DNA from: Granulicella sibirica
GTDB lineage: Bacteria; Acidobacteriota; Terriglobia; Terriglobales; Acidobacteriaceae
NCBI RefSeq assembly: GCF_004115155.1
Contig: NZ_RDSM01000003.1
Coordinates: 806,001 to 870,000, forward strand
Direction of reading: 5' to 3'
Length of the DNA: 64,000 nt
Positions 8,553-17,127 of the stretch are shown in pieces. A model generated the notes under the pieces. That model worked only from the letters and a program-made list of their open reading frames with translations, did no database searches and was not told the origin of the DNA. The translations under genes and the position numbers were made by a program. How positions within the stretch are numbered: position 1 is the first letter of the stretch; the number at the start of each line of letters is the position of its first letter.

Positions 8553-9418
8553 CGGATGGTTGATTCGGGGGCTTCCGGCCGGAGGCCTGCGATGAGAGCG
8601 GTTCCGGCGAACATGAGGGTGTCGGCGACGTAGTTCATGCCTTCGATCTGGGCTCCGGTGCCTTTGGCCATGAAGAAGATGGGGAGGTAGAAGGCTACGG
8701 TGACGAGCGTGAGCCAGGAGCCGAGGACGGCGGCGGCGAGGGGGATGCGGCGCTGGGCGAGTATGGCTGCGCCGCTGACGAAGAGGAGGATGGCTCCGAT
8801 GGTGGCGAAGGTGTGGGGGGCGGGGAGCCAGGCGGGACTCAGCATCTCGAGGGGGAGTCCGAGGGCTGTTTGAGGGTGACCTATATAAATGGCGGCGAAG
8901 ACGATGGCGGCGATGGCGATGGTCGCGCGGCCGAGGGGGGCGAGCCAGGGGGTGCGGGGGCGGTGGAGGGCGGTGAGGATGAGGGCGGTTCCGGCGAAGG
9001 CGGTGTCGCGGAGGAGGACGGCCAAGGAGACACGGTCGTGCAGGTGGGCGAGGCGGGGAAGGTGGATGGTGAGGACGAAGAGGAAGATCATGCCGGCGAG
9101 CAGGGGGGCGGAGAGCCAGACGACTCGGTTGGCGAGGATGCTGAGTCCGGCGGCGAGGAGTCCGATGCCGACGACGTAGGTCCAGAAGAGGGGGAACGGG
9201 ATCCAGGTAGGGACTCCTTGCTGGATGAAGCGAGCTACGGTGAAGTGCTCCGTGCCGAAGACGCCTAGGCTGGCTCCGTAGAAGATCGGGCCGATGAGGA
9301 TGAGGCGGGGGAGGGTGGGGGTGGCGTTCTCGGCGAGGCGTTTGCGGTTCAGGGTGAGGCCGAGGGCGAGGAAAATGAGTCCGGTGAGGCAGGGGAGGAG
9401 GACTAGCGGTGAGGGCAT
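8549..9418 (-). CDS. DoxX-like polytopic membrane protein
   Basis: 289 residues and about eight hydrophobic helices. The start is the ATG at 9416-9418, preceded by AAGGAG at good spacing. The stretch FGTEHFTVARF...VPTWIP...LFWTYVVGIGLLAAGLSI resembles the DoxX/DoxX-like membrane family (a Glu-His pair followed by VPxWIP and a GxxLxxAGLSI helix). Members are associated with redox or respiratory functions, but the role of this one cannot be told from sequence. It is convergent with the REC-EAL gene with a 46-bp gap. It is not obviously part of an operon. Confidence 0.7.
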   Translation of the reverse strand: MPSPLVLLPCLTGLIFLALGLTLNRKRLAENATPTLPRLILIGPIFYGASLGVFGTEHFTVARFIQQGVPTWIPFPLFWTYVVGIGLLAAGLSILANRVVWLSAPLLAGMIFLFVLTIHLPRLAHLHDRVSLAVLLRDTAFAGTALILTALHRPRTPWLAPLGRATIAIAAIVFAAIYIGHPQTALGLPLEMLSPAWLPAPHTFATIGAILLFVSGAAILAQRRIPLAAAVLGSWLTLVTVAFYLPIFFMAKGTGAQIEGMNYVADTLMFAGTALIAGLRPEAPESTIR

Positions 9419-10084
9419 GGTGGGCTCCTTCGGGCGTGTGGGACGCGTAGGCTGGCGGATCGCGTATGCGGGAAGGGTAATGCTGGGGCGATGGGTTGTG
9501 GCGGAAAACTTTTCGTTTGGCTGGTTCTGGGTCGGATTACCGCTCGCTTGCGAGATGCCCTGGGTTCGATTTCGTAGGTGGTAAGTTGCCGGGGTTAACG
9601 CGAACGGGAGGTGTCCATCCTTATAGGGTTTCCAATACCTCTGGGCGGTCACCGGGGGAGCGATGGCTGGGTACTGATTTTGGCGCGGAAGGCTTATCTT
9701 GCGTTTGCGCCAAGGACAATAAGGCGGTTGGGTTGGTTCCTGTCACTGGATCTTGACTTAGGGTGAAAAGGAGGGCTTTTGCTTCGGATCTGAATCCCCT
9801 AGGGTCTCGACTTCCGAAGAGTTTAAGAGCCTCGTCCATGCAGGCACGTACTCTAGTTCGATGATCCGACGTGCCAATCCCGGGCATGTCTTTAAGAACC
9901 GCAATCTCATATGACAACGAGAACGGGCATATTCGCAGCGTTATATCCGTTTTCGCGTTCAGAGATTTCTGGGCAAATGTTTTAAGTTTCAAAAGTTAGT
10001 TTTTGAGTTATGCTCCCACCTATCCCCGGGCCCATTTCTGTTTCGCAACCAACTGCGCCATTTCTGACGCCATAGGAGAGTTTC
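9419..10084. other. 666-bp gap without a gene I can support
   Basis: The part after about 9600 is visibly more A/T-rich than its surroundings. A 123-codon frame runs 9992-9621 on the minus strand from a TTG codon, but it has no ribosome-binding site and no recognisable motif. No tRNA or rRNA fold was seen. An A/T-rich stretch at 9980-10015 contains a TATGCT box that could be the -10 of the Ig-like gene downstream. Confidence 0.4.
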
Positions 10085-11653
10085 ATGCGGCCATTTGTAA
10101 AGAAGTTCGTTTTCGGGCATATCTTCGGCTTTTGTCTCACTCAGTTCGTGGGACCCTTGGCTCAGGCTCAAGGAGTCGCACCAAGCGCAACAAAGAATCG
10201 TTTTCGATTAAGGCTTGAAGTGTTAAAAAAATCTCCTCCAGCTCAACTGACGCTTTCACCACTACCCATAAACGTCGCTGTTCCCACGGCCGTGGGAAAT
10301 CTTCTTGTAAAAGCATCCGTAGCCGGCAATGGCGCGGTAACACCGGCGGATTCGACAAGCCCCTTTGCAGTCTGCATTTCCAAAAGCTGTACTTGGACCG
10401 CGTCGCCTTGGCCCTTTGTAGGCATCGGCCTAGACGCTAGTACAGGAATCATCCACGGCAAACCCACAAGCGTCGTCCAAGCGCACGTTCAGGTTGTCGC
10501 TACGGAGCCGAACGGAAAAGCCCACCAGTCCAATGTCTTTATTAGCGTCGTTCCCACAAATGCGACGGTGATAACTACGTCCATTCCGACTTATCCTGCA
10601 GGCCAACCGATTCGAGAACACTTGATCGCCAGTGGTGGGGCTGGATCTTTCATTTGGACGCCGCTGACCTCCACGGATATAACTCCGAATATAACTTTGG
10701 ATGCTAACGGCCAGCTATCGGGCGTCGCAACGACTGCCGGAACCTTTAAGTTCACCCCCGTGGCCACGGACGCAGCAGGTGCTACGGCCACAAGCACACT
10801 GCCTCTCGAACTGACAATTAGTGCCGCTCCCGACTGCGGTAATGCAAAGTACACAGGAACGACTTCTGCTTATTTCAACGGATGGTTTCCTCTATCGAAA
10901 AAACGCAATATCAATCCACTCGGGGATCCGCTGGTGCAACACCCAACCGAAAACGATGTTCAGTGTTTTTTCGGTACATCTAAGTTGGTCTCTGTCGTTG
11001 GACAGGTGCAGTATCTATATGGTTTTGCTGGAGGTGCAAATACAATTTCTGCCGATATGGTTTCGGTGCAAATGCCCTCACCTGTGGGCACGCAGATATC
11101 GTTCGGATCGAGTGTGACGGGTGGCGGAACCGCCTCGTCGGGCACAAGCACGAGTGCTACCACCCAACCGACACTTTCAGCGGCTCTACAGTCAGTTGAG
11201 GCCGGCGGAGATTTCTATATCCATGCCCTTTATCCAATAGCTCAGTACACTACTCCGCACCTTAGCACTTACCTGTACGGTGACCCGAAGGTAGGATTTG
11301 GCTTCAACGGTTTCGCGGGACAAGCTACTTTGTCACAGGCAACAGAGCAGTACTTCAGCGTTCCAATCGAGGCCTACGCGTCCTACGACGGTATCGGCAA
11401 TACCGGCGGTGTTTTCTTCGACTACCGTGGAGGGTTTGAATCTGTTCCGGGACATTTTGCGAAGGCAGCAGGTTTATCTCAACACAACTTCCAACTTCAT
11501 CAACTCACCTTCGGCTTCAACTTCGTAGGCTTTCTCAAAATCGGCGCTCAAAAATATTTCGGCCCAGCCGCAGCATTCAATGCGGTAAGCACAACCGATA
11601 GTAGTTTTAACAAGTGGCACTTTGTCATTCAATTCTCACCAAAAGGTTCATAA
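10085..11653 (+). CDS. Secreted protein with Ig-like (putative Ig/cadherin-type) repeats
   Basis: 522 residues. The ATG at 10085 follows AGGAGA. A signal peptide (about 1-29, ending in LAQAQG) is followed by a basic linker. Next come beta-rich segments with the LDASTGIIHGKP and LDANGQLSGVATTAGTFKFTPVATDAAGAT patterns typical of He_PIG/putative Ig domains, where a G-x-L/I-x-G-x-P/T turn precedes a Thr/Ala-rich strand. The C-terminal 270 residues are Gly/Ser/Thr/Phe-rich with no domain I recognise. It is probably surface-exposed or secreted. Codon use is plainly more A/T-rich than in the ribosomal and kinase genes nearby, consistent with later acquisition. It sits alone just before the infA operon. 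Confidence 0.75.
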   Translation: MRPFVKKFVFGHIFGFCLTQFVGPLAQAQGVAPSATKNRFRLRLEVLKKSPPAQLTLSPLPINVAVPTAVGNLLVKASVAGNGAVTPADSTSPFAVCISKSCTWTASPWPFVGIGLDASTGIIHGKPTSVVQAHVQVVATEPNGKAHQSNVFISVVPTNATVITTSIPTYPAGQPIREHLIASGGAGSFIWTPLTSTDITPNITLDANGQLSGVATTAGTFKFTPVATDAAGATATSTLPLELTISAAPDCGNAKYTGTTSAYFNGWFPLSKKRNINPLGDPLVQHPTENDVQCFFGTSKLVSVVGQVQYLYGFAGGANTISADMVSVQMPSPVGTQISFGSSVTGGGTASSGTSTSATTQPTLSAALQSVEAGGDFYIHALYPIAQYTTPHLSTYLYGDPKVGFGFNGFAGQATLSQATEQYFSVPIEAYASYDGIGNTGGVFFDYRGGFESVPGHFAKAAGLSQHNFQLHQLTFGFNFVGFLKIGAQKYFGPAAAFNAVSTTDSSFNKWHFVIQFSPKGS

Positions 11654-11705
11654 TTCTTGTTTGGCACATAAGCTGGGCATTCCCAACGTATGATCGCCCC
11701 CCCTT

Positions 11706-11738
11706 GGCCGACGGATGGACTATGAGATCCCGTCGGCC
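11706..11738. other. GC-rich inverted repeat between the Ig-like gene and infA
   Basis: GGCCGACG at 11706-11713 is the exact complement of CGTCGGCC at 11731-11738, with a 17-nt loop. It could end transcription of the Ig-like gene, but only a weak T-rich tail (CTTGTTC) follows. Confidence 0.4.
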
Positions 11739-11782
11739 GACTTGTTCAATCGTAATGAAAAGGGTCGCGCTCGGCTTGTCTC

Positions 11783-11811
11783 TTCTCAAAGTTGGAATTT
11801 CGCGATACTAT
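11783..11811 (+). promoter_or_regulatory. Possible promoter for the infA-rplQ operon
   Basis: TTCTCA, a 17-nt spacer and TACTAT lie about 95 bp before infA. The -10 is good and the -35 is poor. The operon has lost its usual upstream partner map, so it needs its own promoter, and this A/T-rich patch is the best candidate. Confidence 0.3.
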
Positions 11812-11905
11812 AAGAGGTGCTGCGTGGAGTTGTGTGCCTACTCCAGCGCCAGGATGGCTATGGTGCCTCAGGTTTGGGCCGTATGTCACTCAAAAAGGAG
11901 ATCGT

Positions 11906-12124
11906 TTGTCGAAGGAAGATGCAATTGAAGTGATGGCGGTGGTCGTTGAGACGCTGCCGAATGCGCTGTTCAAGGTTGAGCTTGAGAACAAGCATCAGGC
12001 CCTTGCGCACGTCTCCGGACGTATGCGTAAGAACTTCATCCGCATCCTCCCCGGCGACCGCGTCGCGATTGAGCTCAGCCCGTATGACCTCAACCGTGGC
12101 CGCATTGTTTACCGCTACAAGTAG
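11906..12124 (+). CDS. infA: Translation initiation factor IF-1
   Basis: 72 residues, the normal length. IF-1 binds the A site of the 30S subunit during initiation; the whole protein is one S1-like OB fold ([51 protein letters not shown]). The start is TTG at 11906-11908, chosen because AAGGAG at 11895-11900 precedes it by five bases and because IF-1 begins (M)SKEDAIE. In-frame ATGs further upstream would add a nonsense extension. It heads the infA-rpmJ-rpsM-rpsK-rpsD-rpoA-rplQ cluster but is cut off from map by the inserted block. Confidence 0.95.
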   Translation: MSKEDAIEVMAVVVETLPNALFKVELENKHQALAHVSGRMRKNFIRILPGDRVAIELSPYDLNRGRIVYRYK

Positions 12125-12293
12125 CCCCTTCTAGAGGGCTTAGGCGGCAAGCAGGAATCGTACCTCCCGATCAGTCAAGTTTCGGCAGCCAGGGGAAGAG
12201 CCCTGGCCGTCTGCCTGTTTGCAGGGTGTTTGTGGCTTTTGCCCTGTGGAAGCCGTTGTACTCGCTGGAAGAGATGTCAGAAGGGATTTACCC

Positions 12294-12407
12294 ATGAAGG
12301 TTCGCGCCTCCGTCAAGAAGATTTGTGACAAGTGCAAGGTCATTCACCGCCACGGCGTGGTGCGTGTCATTTGCGAGATCAGCAAGCACAAGCAGCGTCA
12401 GGGCTAA
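12294..12407 (+). CDS. rpmJ: Ribosomal protein bL36
   Basis: 37 residues, found by its conserved sequence [20 protein letters not shown]. It is the zinc-binding (C+) form: Cys11, Cys14, Cys27 and His32 are present. It binds 23S rRNA in the large subunit. It follows infA by about 170 bp and precedes rpsM, the standard order. AGAAGGGA lies just upstream of the ATG. Confidence 0.96.
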   Translation: MKVRASVKKICDKCKVIHRHGVVRVICEISKHKQRQG

Positions 12408-12546
12408 TCGCCTCTGCCCTGCCTTACACGGCCCCGGCGGGCTAGTTAGCCGAAGTCAAGGCTTGCGTTGAACCTGCCGGATTTACCCGCAAACCCAGAA
12501 CCCCGCTCCCCGGATACTCCTAGGAGCCACACCGTAAAGGACACCC

Positions 12547-12927
12547 ATGGCACGTATTGCTGGAGTCGATGTTCCTAACAACAAACAGGCGCGCATCGGT
12601 CTCACCTATATCTTCGGCATCGGCGATTCGCGTGCGCTTCGCATTCTGACCAAGGCGGACATCGATCCGTTTGTGAAGATTGCGACGCTGGACGAGGATC
12701 AGCTGAACCGTATTCGTCAGGTTATTGAGCAGGAAGGTCAGATCGAGGGCGATCTCCGCAAGGATATTTCGCTCAACATCAAGCGTTTGATCGAGATCCA
12801 GTCGTATCGCGGACTTCGTCATCGCCGTTCGCTGCCGGTTCGCGGCCAGCGTACGCACACCAATGCCCGCACCCGCAAAGGCCCGCGCAAGGGAACCGTT
12901 GCCGGTAAGAAGAAAGCGACGAAATAA
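12547..12927 (+). CDS. rpsM: Ribosomal protein uS13
   Basis: 126 residues. It sits in the head of the 30S subunit and contacts the P-site tRNA and the 50S bridge. [19 protein letters not shown] and the basic C-terminal tail [20 protein letters not shown] are diagnostic. The stop TAA is followed directly by the rpsK ATG, so the two genes are likely translationally coupled. Confidence 0.98.
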   Translation: MARIAGVDVPNNKQARIGLTYIFGIGDSRALRILTKADIDPFVKIATLDEDQLNRIRQVIEQEGQIEGDLRKDISLNIKRLIEIQSYRGLRHRRSLPVRGQRTHTNARTRKGPRKGTVAGKKKATK

Positions 12928-13356
12928 ATGGCGAAGACTCAGAATCAGCAGAAGACCGGCAAGGCCGCCGCAGGCAAGGGCAAGAAGTTCAAGAAGCGCG
13001 AACGGAAGAACGTTCCGTTTGGCCTCGTGTTCATCCAGGCGACCTTCAACAACACCATTGTGACGATCACCGACCAGGTGGGCAACACGCTTTCGTGGAA
13101 GAGCTCGGGCTCGCTCGGCTTCCGCGGATCGCGTAAGGGTACCCCGTTCGCGGCGCAGCAGGCTGCGCAGAATGCAGCGAATGCTGCACGCGACCATGGT
13201 CTGCGTGCGGTCGATGTGCGGGTTTCGGGACCGGGATCGGGACGTGAGTCGGCGATTCGTGCTCTCGCGACTGCCGGCATCGATGTTCGGTCGATCCGGG
13301 ACGTTACGCCGATGCCGCATAACGGCTGCCGTCCTCCGAAGCGCCGTCGCGTTTGA
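12928..13356 (+). CDS. rpsK: Ribosomal protein uS11
   Basis: 142 residues with a basic N-terminal extension (about 1-25, Lys/Gly/Ala-rich) before the conserved core. [38 protein letters not shown] and the C-terminal [18 protein letters not shown] identify it. It is part of the 30S platform near the mRNA exit. It starts at the base after the rpsM stop. Confidence 0.98.
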   Translation: MAKTQNQQKTGKAAAGKGKKFKKRERKNVPFGLVFIQATFNNTIVTITDQVGNTLSWKSSGSLGFRGSRKGTPFAAQQAAQNAANAARDHGLRAVDVRVSGPGSGRESAIRALATAGIDVRSIRDVTPMPHNGCRPPKRRRV

Positions 13357-13481
13357 TTTTTCTCTTTCCTGGGGAGGGAGTGGGGGTTGGTCCTCCGCTT
13401 CCTTCCTGTAACAACTTTTTGGATCGCGATGAAGCGCTGCCAGCGTGTAAAGCGATCGACACTCGTAGTAGGAGATAAATA

Positions 13482-14114
13482 ATGGCTCGTTACACAGGAC
13501 CTGTCTGCCGCATGTGCCGGCGTGATGGAACAAAGCTCTTTCTCAAGGGCGCGAAGTGCTTCAGCGAGAAGTGCCCGGTTGAGAAGCGCAACTTTCCCCC
13601 AGGGCAGCATGGGCAGTCGCGCAAGGTGAAGAAGGTTGTGGGCTACGGTCTGCAGCTTCGTGAGAAGCAGAAGGCCAAGCGCATCTACTTTACGCTCGAG
13701 ACGCAGTTCCGGGCTTACTACCAGAAGGCCGCGAACCGCACCGGCGTTACAGGCGAACTGCTTCTGCAGCAGCTTGAGACGCGTCTGGACAACGTGGTTT
13801 ACCGGCTTGGGATTGCTACGAGCCGTCGTCAGTCCAGGCAGATTGTCCGGCATGGACATATCCTGGTGAACGGCAAGAAGGTCAACATTCCTTCCTTCCA
13901 GTGCAAAGTTGGGGATGAGATCGCGATTCGCGAGGGTTCGAAGGCTCTTGTGATTCTCGAAGAGGCGAAGCAGTTGGCGAGCGGACAGCGTGCGGTGCCG
14001 TGGATCGATATCAACCGCGATAACTTCTCGGGCAAGATCATCTCTCTGCCGAAGCGCGAGGATGTGAATCTGCCGGTGAACGAGCAGCTCATCGTCGAAC
14101 TTTACTCGAAGTAA
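13482..14114 (+). CDS. rpsD: Ribosomal protein uS4 (zinc-binding form)
   Basis: 210 residues. It is a primary 16S rRNA-binding protein that starts 30S assembly and in enterobacteria represses its own operon. Cys9, Cys12, Cys26 and Cys31 form the zinc knuckle of the C+ type. The S4 RNA-binding domain is at about 95-160 ([27 protein letters not shown] block). A GGAG motif is present in AGTAGGAGATAAATA before the ATG. The 125-bp gap from rpsK contains a purine-rich then pyrimidine-rich stretch that can pair (13372-13407) and might be a regulatory leader. Confidence 0.97.
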   Translation: MARYTGPVCRMCRRDGTKLFLKGAKCFSEKCPVEKRNFPPGQHGQSRKVKKVVGYGLQLREKQKAKRIYFTLETQFRAYYQKAANRTGVTGELLLQQLETRLDNVVYRLGIATSRRQSRQIVRHGHILVNGKKVNIPSFQCKVGDEIAIREGSKALVILEEAKQLASGQRAVPWIDINRDNFSGKIISLPKREDVNLPVNEQLIVELYSK

Positions 14115-14128
14115 GATTTTGATTTTCG

Positions 14129-14162
14129 GTGGCGGGGAGGGAATATCCTCCTCGCCGCCACA
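14129..14162 (+). promoter_or_regulatory. Hairpin in the rpsD-rpoA spacer
   Basis: GTGGCGGGGAGG pairs with CCTCCTCGCCGCCAC around a six-base loop, in an otherwise unstructured 125-bp spacer. No U-run follows, so it is not a simple terminator. It could be an RNA processing site or a ribosomal-protein binding site. Role unknown. Confidence 0.4.
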
Positions 14163-14239
14163 ACTACAACCTGACTTGCAACCGAACCACCCGCCCGTTC
14201 GCAGAATGCTTCGCGACGTGGACGATGAAAGGAACACCC

Positions 14240-15337
14240 ATGCTTTGGAGAGGTTTTCAAAAGCCCAAGCGTCTCGCAGTCGAGAACGAAACACTTACCG
14301 ACAAGTACGGCAAATTTTCCGCACAGCCCTTTGAGCGCGGCTTCGGTACGACGATCGGCAATGCCCTTCGCCGCACGCTGCTCTCGTCGATCGAAGGCGC
14401 TGCTGTGACCGCTGTTCGCATCGAAGGCGTGCTGCACGAGTTTCAGTCGATCACGGGCGTCGTTGAAGATGCGACCGACATCATCCTGAACCTGAAGCAG
14501 ATCCCGTTCAAGCTGAATGGCGAAGGTCCGAAGGCTCTCTATCTCCGTGCGGACACCGCTGGTGTGGTGACGTCGGGTTCGATCGAGGCTGATGGCGATG
14601 TCGAGATTCTCGACAAGGATGTGTACATCTGCACCATCTCCGAGGGCGGCAAGATCGACATGGAGATGCGGTTGAAGCGTGGGCGTGGATACATCTCGGC
14701 GGACAAGAACTTCGACGGCGATCTTGGCCTCGGGTTCATTCCGGTCGATTCGGTTCACTCGCCTGTGCGCAAGGTCAACTACATCGTCGAGGCGGCTCGT
14801 CTCGGTCAGATCACCGACTACGATAAGCTCTCGGTCGAGATCTGGACGAACGGCACGATTCTTCCGGCGGATGCGCTTGGCCTTTCGGCAAAGCTGCTGA
14901 AGGATCACATGACCATCTTCATCAACTTCGAAGAGGAGATGGAAGCGGGTCATGAGCATCTCGATGGGCCGATGATTCGCAACGAGAATCTGAACCGGTC
15001 GGTTGAGGAGCTCGAGCTTTCGGTTCGCAGCTATAACTGCCTGAAGAACGCGAATATTGCGACGATCGGGGAGCTGATCCAGAAGACTGAAGCCGAGATG
15101 CTGAAGACGAAGAACTTCGGGCGCAAGTCGCTGAACGAGATCAAGGAGATTCTCGCGCAGATGGGCCTGTCGCTTGGCATGAAGATCGACGAGAGCGGCA
15201 ACCCTGTCCCGGGACCGACCTCGGTTCTTCCGGCGGCGACGCTGGCGGCTAGCTTCGGCGGCTTTGATGACGACGAAGACGAGGATGAGGACGAGGATGA
15301 TCTCGACCTCGTGGGCAGCGAGCCGGAAAACTTCTAA
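14240..15337 (+). CDS. rpoA: DNA-directed RNA polymerase subunit alpha
   Basis: 365 residues. Alpha dimerises through the N-terminal domain (about 1-240, [21 protein letters not shown]) to nucleate polymerase assembly. Its C-terminal domain (about 265-330, [34 protein letters not shown]) contacts UP elements and activators. The start [12 protein letters not shown] at 14240 has AAAGGA at good spacing; upstream in-frame starts are not conserved. The C-terminus carries an unusual acidic tail of Asp/Glu repeats (about 344-357) after the normal end. Confidence 0.97.
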   Translation: MLWRGFQKPKRLAVENETLTDKYGKFSAQPFERGFGTTIGNALRRTLLSSIEGAAVTAVRIEGVLHEFQSITGVVEDATDIILNLKQIPFKLNGEGPKALYLRADTAGVVTSGSIEADGDVEILDKDVYICTISEGGKIDMEMRLKRGRGYISADKNFDGDLGLGFIPVDSVHSPVRKVNYIVEAARLGQITDYDKLSVEIWTNGTILPADALGLSAKLLKDHMTIFINFEEEMEAGHEHLDGPMIRNENLNRSVEELELSVRSYNCLKNANIATIGELIQKTEAEMLKTKNFGRKSLNEIKEILAQMGLSLGMKIDESGNPVPGPTSVLPAATLAASFGGFDDDEDEDEDEDDLDLVGSEPENF

Positions 15338-15346
15338 CTCAGAAAG

Positions 15347-15387
15347 ACAGGCAGCGTGAGGCGCAAAAGCCTTCGCTGCCTGTTTCT
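15347..15387 (+). terminator. Strong hairpin between rpoA and rplQ
   Basis: ACAGGCAGCG pairs with CGCTGCCTGT (10 bp), with further AGGC/GCCT pairing inside, followed by TTTCTG. It looks like an intrinsic terminator or attenuator that would reduce read-through from rpoA to rplQ, or mark an mRNA processing site. Confidence 0.55.
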
Positions 15388-15535
15388 GCGTTATAAGACG
15401 ACGAGCAAGGGCAACAGCAAACGCAGATTCCCTTCGGAATACAGCCAGAAGAGTAAGTGCAACAACGCACGTAGCTTGTGCGAATTTATGTAGTCCCGAG
15501 CCCCGCAGAAGCGCCGGTTCGAAGGAGATCACACC

Positions 15536-16015
15536 ATGCGTCACCGCAATGCAGGATTTAAACTAGGCCGCAATACAAGCCATCGCAGAGCCATGCTTCG
15601 CAACCTCGTCACCTCGATCATCCTGATGGATCGCGTGGAGACGACGATCACGAAGTGCAAGGCGACACGTCCGATCGTCGAGAAGATGATCACTCTCGGG
15701 AAGAAGGGCACCGTTCATGCGAAGCGGCAGGCTGCTGCTTACCTGATGACGCCGGAAGCGGTTGACCGCCTCTTCAACACGGTTTCGCCTCGCTATGCGA
15801 CGCGTCCGGGTGGGTATCTGCGGATTGTGCGCATCGGTGTTCGCAAGGGCGATGCGGCTGAGATGGCAGTCATTGAGCTTCTTGGGGCAGAGCAGGAGTT
15901 GGATGAGAAGCGGCAGAAGCGTGCGGCGGCTCGCGAGAAGAAGCGCGAAGAGCTTGCGAAGCAGCTTGAAGAGCAGAATCCCGGCGAGCAGGGCGATCCT
16001 AACGCTGAGGTCTAA
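15536..16015 (+). CDS. rplQ: Ribosomal protein bL17
   Basis: 159 residues. It binds domain III of 23S rRNA near the exit tunnel. MRHRNAGFKLGRNTSHR and RNLVTSIILMDRVETT are diagnostic. The typical core ends at about residue 120; residues 121-159 form a charged, probably helical tail rich in Lys, Arg and Glu that many bacteria lack. AAGGAG precedes the ATG by eight bases. It is the last gene of the cluster. Confidence 0.97.
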   Translation: MRHRNAGFKLGRNTSHRRAMLRNLVTSIILMDRVETTITKCKATRPIVEKMITLGKKGTVHAKRQAAAYLMTPEAVDRLFNTVSPRYATRPGGYLRIVRIGVRKGDAAEMAVIELLGAEQELDEKRQKRAAAREKKREELAKQLEEQNPGEQGDPNAEV

Positions 16016-16040
16016 ATAGCTTCGTACTGACCTATCCGAT

Positions 16041-16081
16041 CGGCGTGCTGCGAATCTCTTCGGGCACGCCGGTTGTGTTTT
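16041..16081 (+). terminator. Intrinsic terminator after rplQ
   Basis: CGGCGTGC pairs with GCACGCCG, followed by GTTGTGTTTT. It is placed 26 bp after the rplQ stop and would end the ribosomal operon. Confidence 0.7.
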
Positions 16082-16165
16082 AAGAATGCTGCCAGGGGTG
16101 AGTCGAAACTTGTTCACCGCGACCGTTACACTCATTGCGCACCCTAATCACGCGCAAGGAGCGTT

Positions 16166-17053
16166 ATGAATCGACGAGTGTTCGGCCAGATGATGGCGGC
16201 GGCAGCGGTGGGCGGCGCTCTGGCTCGCTCGGGAGCGCAGAATGCTCAGGCTGTTGAGCCAAGATTTTCCTGCGAGATCGCTCTGCTCAAGTTGCCTTCG
16301 TTCGATCGGTGTATTGAGGTTGTCGCGGCGGCGGGTTATCAGGGGGTGGAGTTGATCAGCTACTTCCAGCAGTGGAGTCCTGAGGAACAGCGACGGCTGA
16401 TGGCGAAGATGCGTTCTCTCGGCGTCATGATCGACATGCTGAGCGGGTTGCAGGCTAGTTTCGCCATACCCGATCAGACGGAAGAGTTTGTGTCGCGCGT
16501 GGCGAAACATTGCACGGTGGCGAAGGGGCTCGAGTGTCCGCAGATCAATATCAAGTCTGGTAAGAGGCTTGACAACGTATCGCCACAGGCTCAGGTCACC
16601 GCCGCTGTCGAGAACCTAAAGCGGGCGGGAGATGTGGCGGCGGAGAACGGGATCAACATCGTGATCGAGCCGATCGACCTGATCGAGAATCCTACGATCT
16701 TCCTGTCGTCGGTGAAGGATGGCTTCGATATCGTGCGTGCGGTGAATCACCCGAACGTCAAGGTGTTGTACGACTTCTATCATGAGCAGCGCGTGGGCGG
16801 GAACCTCATCGAGAAGCTTGAGAAGAACATCGACTGGGTTGGGTTAGTCCACATTGCAGATGTTCCCGGACGGCATGAGGCGGGCACGGGGGAGATCAAC
16901 TATGCCAATATCTACCGGGTGCTGGGCAAGTTGAACTACAAGCGTTTTATTGCGATGGAGTATGAGCCGACCTTCGATGCCGTTGCTTCGCTGCGTAAAT
17001 CAAAGGTTGAGGCGCTGCGGGGGATGGCTGAGGGGCGAAAGGTAGTTGGATAG
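16166..17053 (+). CDS. Hydroxypyruvate isomerase-like TIM-barrel protein with Tat-like signal
   Basis: 295 residues. The N-terminus MNRRVFGQMMAAAAVGGALA resembles a twin-arginine signal (RRVFG then a hydrophobic stretch), so the enzyme may be exported folded. The rest is a xylose-isomerase-like TIM barrel (AP endonuclease 2 superfamily). HIADVPGRHEAGTGEINY and MEYEPT match the hydroxypyruvate isomerase group, which interconverts hydroxypyruvate and tartronate semialdehyde. Metal-binding Glu/Asp/His are visible in IVIEPID, YDFYHEQ and HIADVPGRHE. In an exported protein the substrate is uncertain; a periplasmic sugar isomerase or epimerase is also possible. It is convergent with the TonB receptor, separated by a perfect hairpin. 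Confidence 0.85.
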   Translation: MNRRVFGQMMAAAAVGGALARSGAQNAQAVEPRFSCEIALLKLPSFDRCIEVVAAAGYQGVELISYFQQWSPEEQRRLMAKMRSLGVMIDMLSGLQASFAIPDQTEEFVSRVAKHCTVAKGLECPQINIKSGKRLDNVSPQAQVTAAVENLKRAGDVAAENGINIVIEPIDLIENPTIFLSSVKDGFDIVRAVNHPNVKVLYDFYHEQRVGGNLIEKLEKNIDWVGLVHIADVPGRHEAGTGEINYANIYRVLGKLNYKRFIAMEYEPTFDAVASLRKSKVEALRGMAEGRKVVG

Positions 17054-17070
17054 GTCCTGTCTCGAAGCGT

Positions 17071-17110
17071 CATTGGCATGACTCCGGACTTAGCCGGAGT
17101 CATGCCAATG
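17071..17110. terminator. Bidirectional terminator hairpin
   Basis: A perfect 17-bp stem (17071-17087 with 17094-17110) has the 6-nt loop ACTTAG. It sits between two convergent genes and would serve both. Confidence 0.75.
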
Positions 17111-17127
17111 TTGTTGGGAAGTAGTTG

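Noticed and set aside
9621..9992. 123-codon frame on the minus strand between the DoxX-like and Ig-like genes
   Set aside because: TTG start without a ribosome-binding site, no motif, and A/T-rich context in which the composition looks non-coding.
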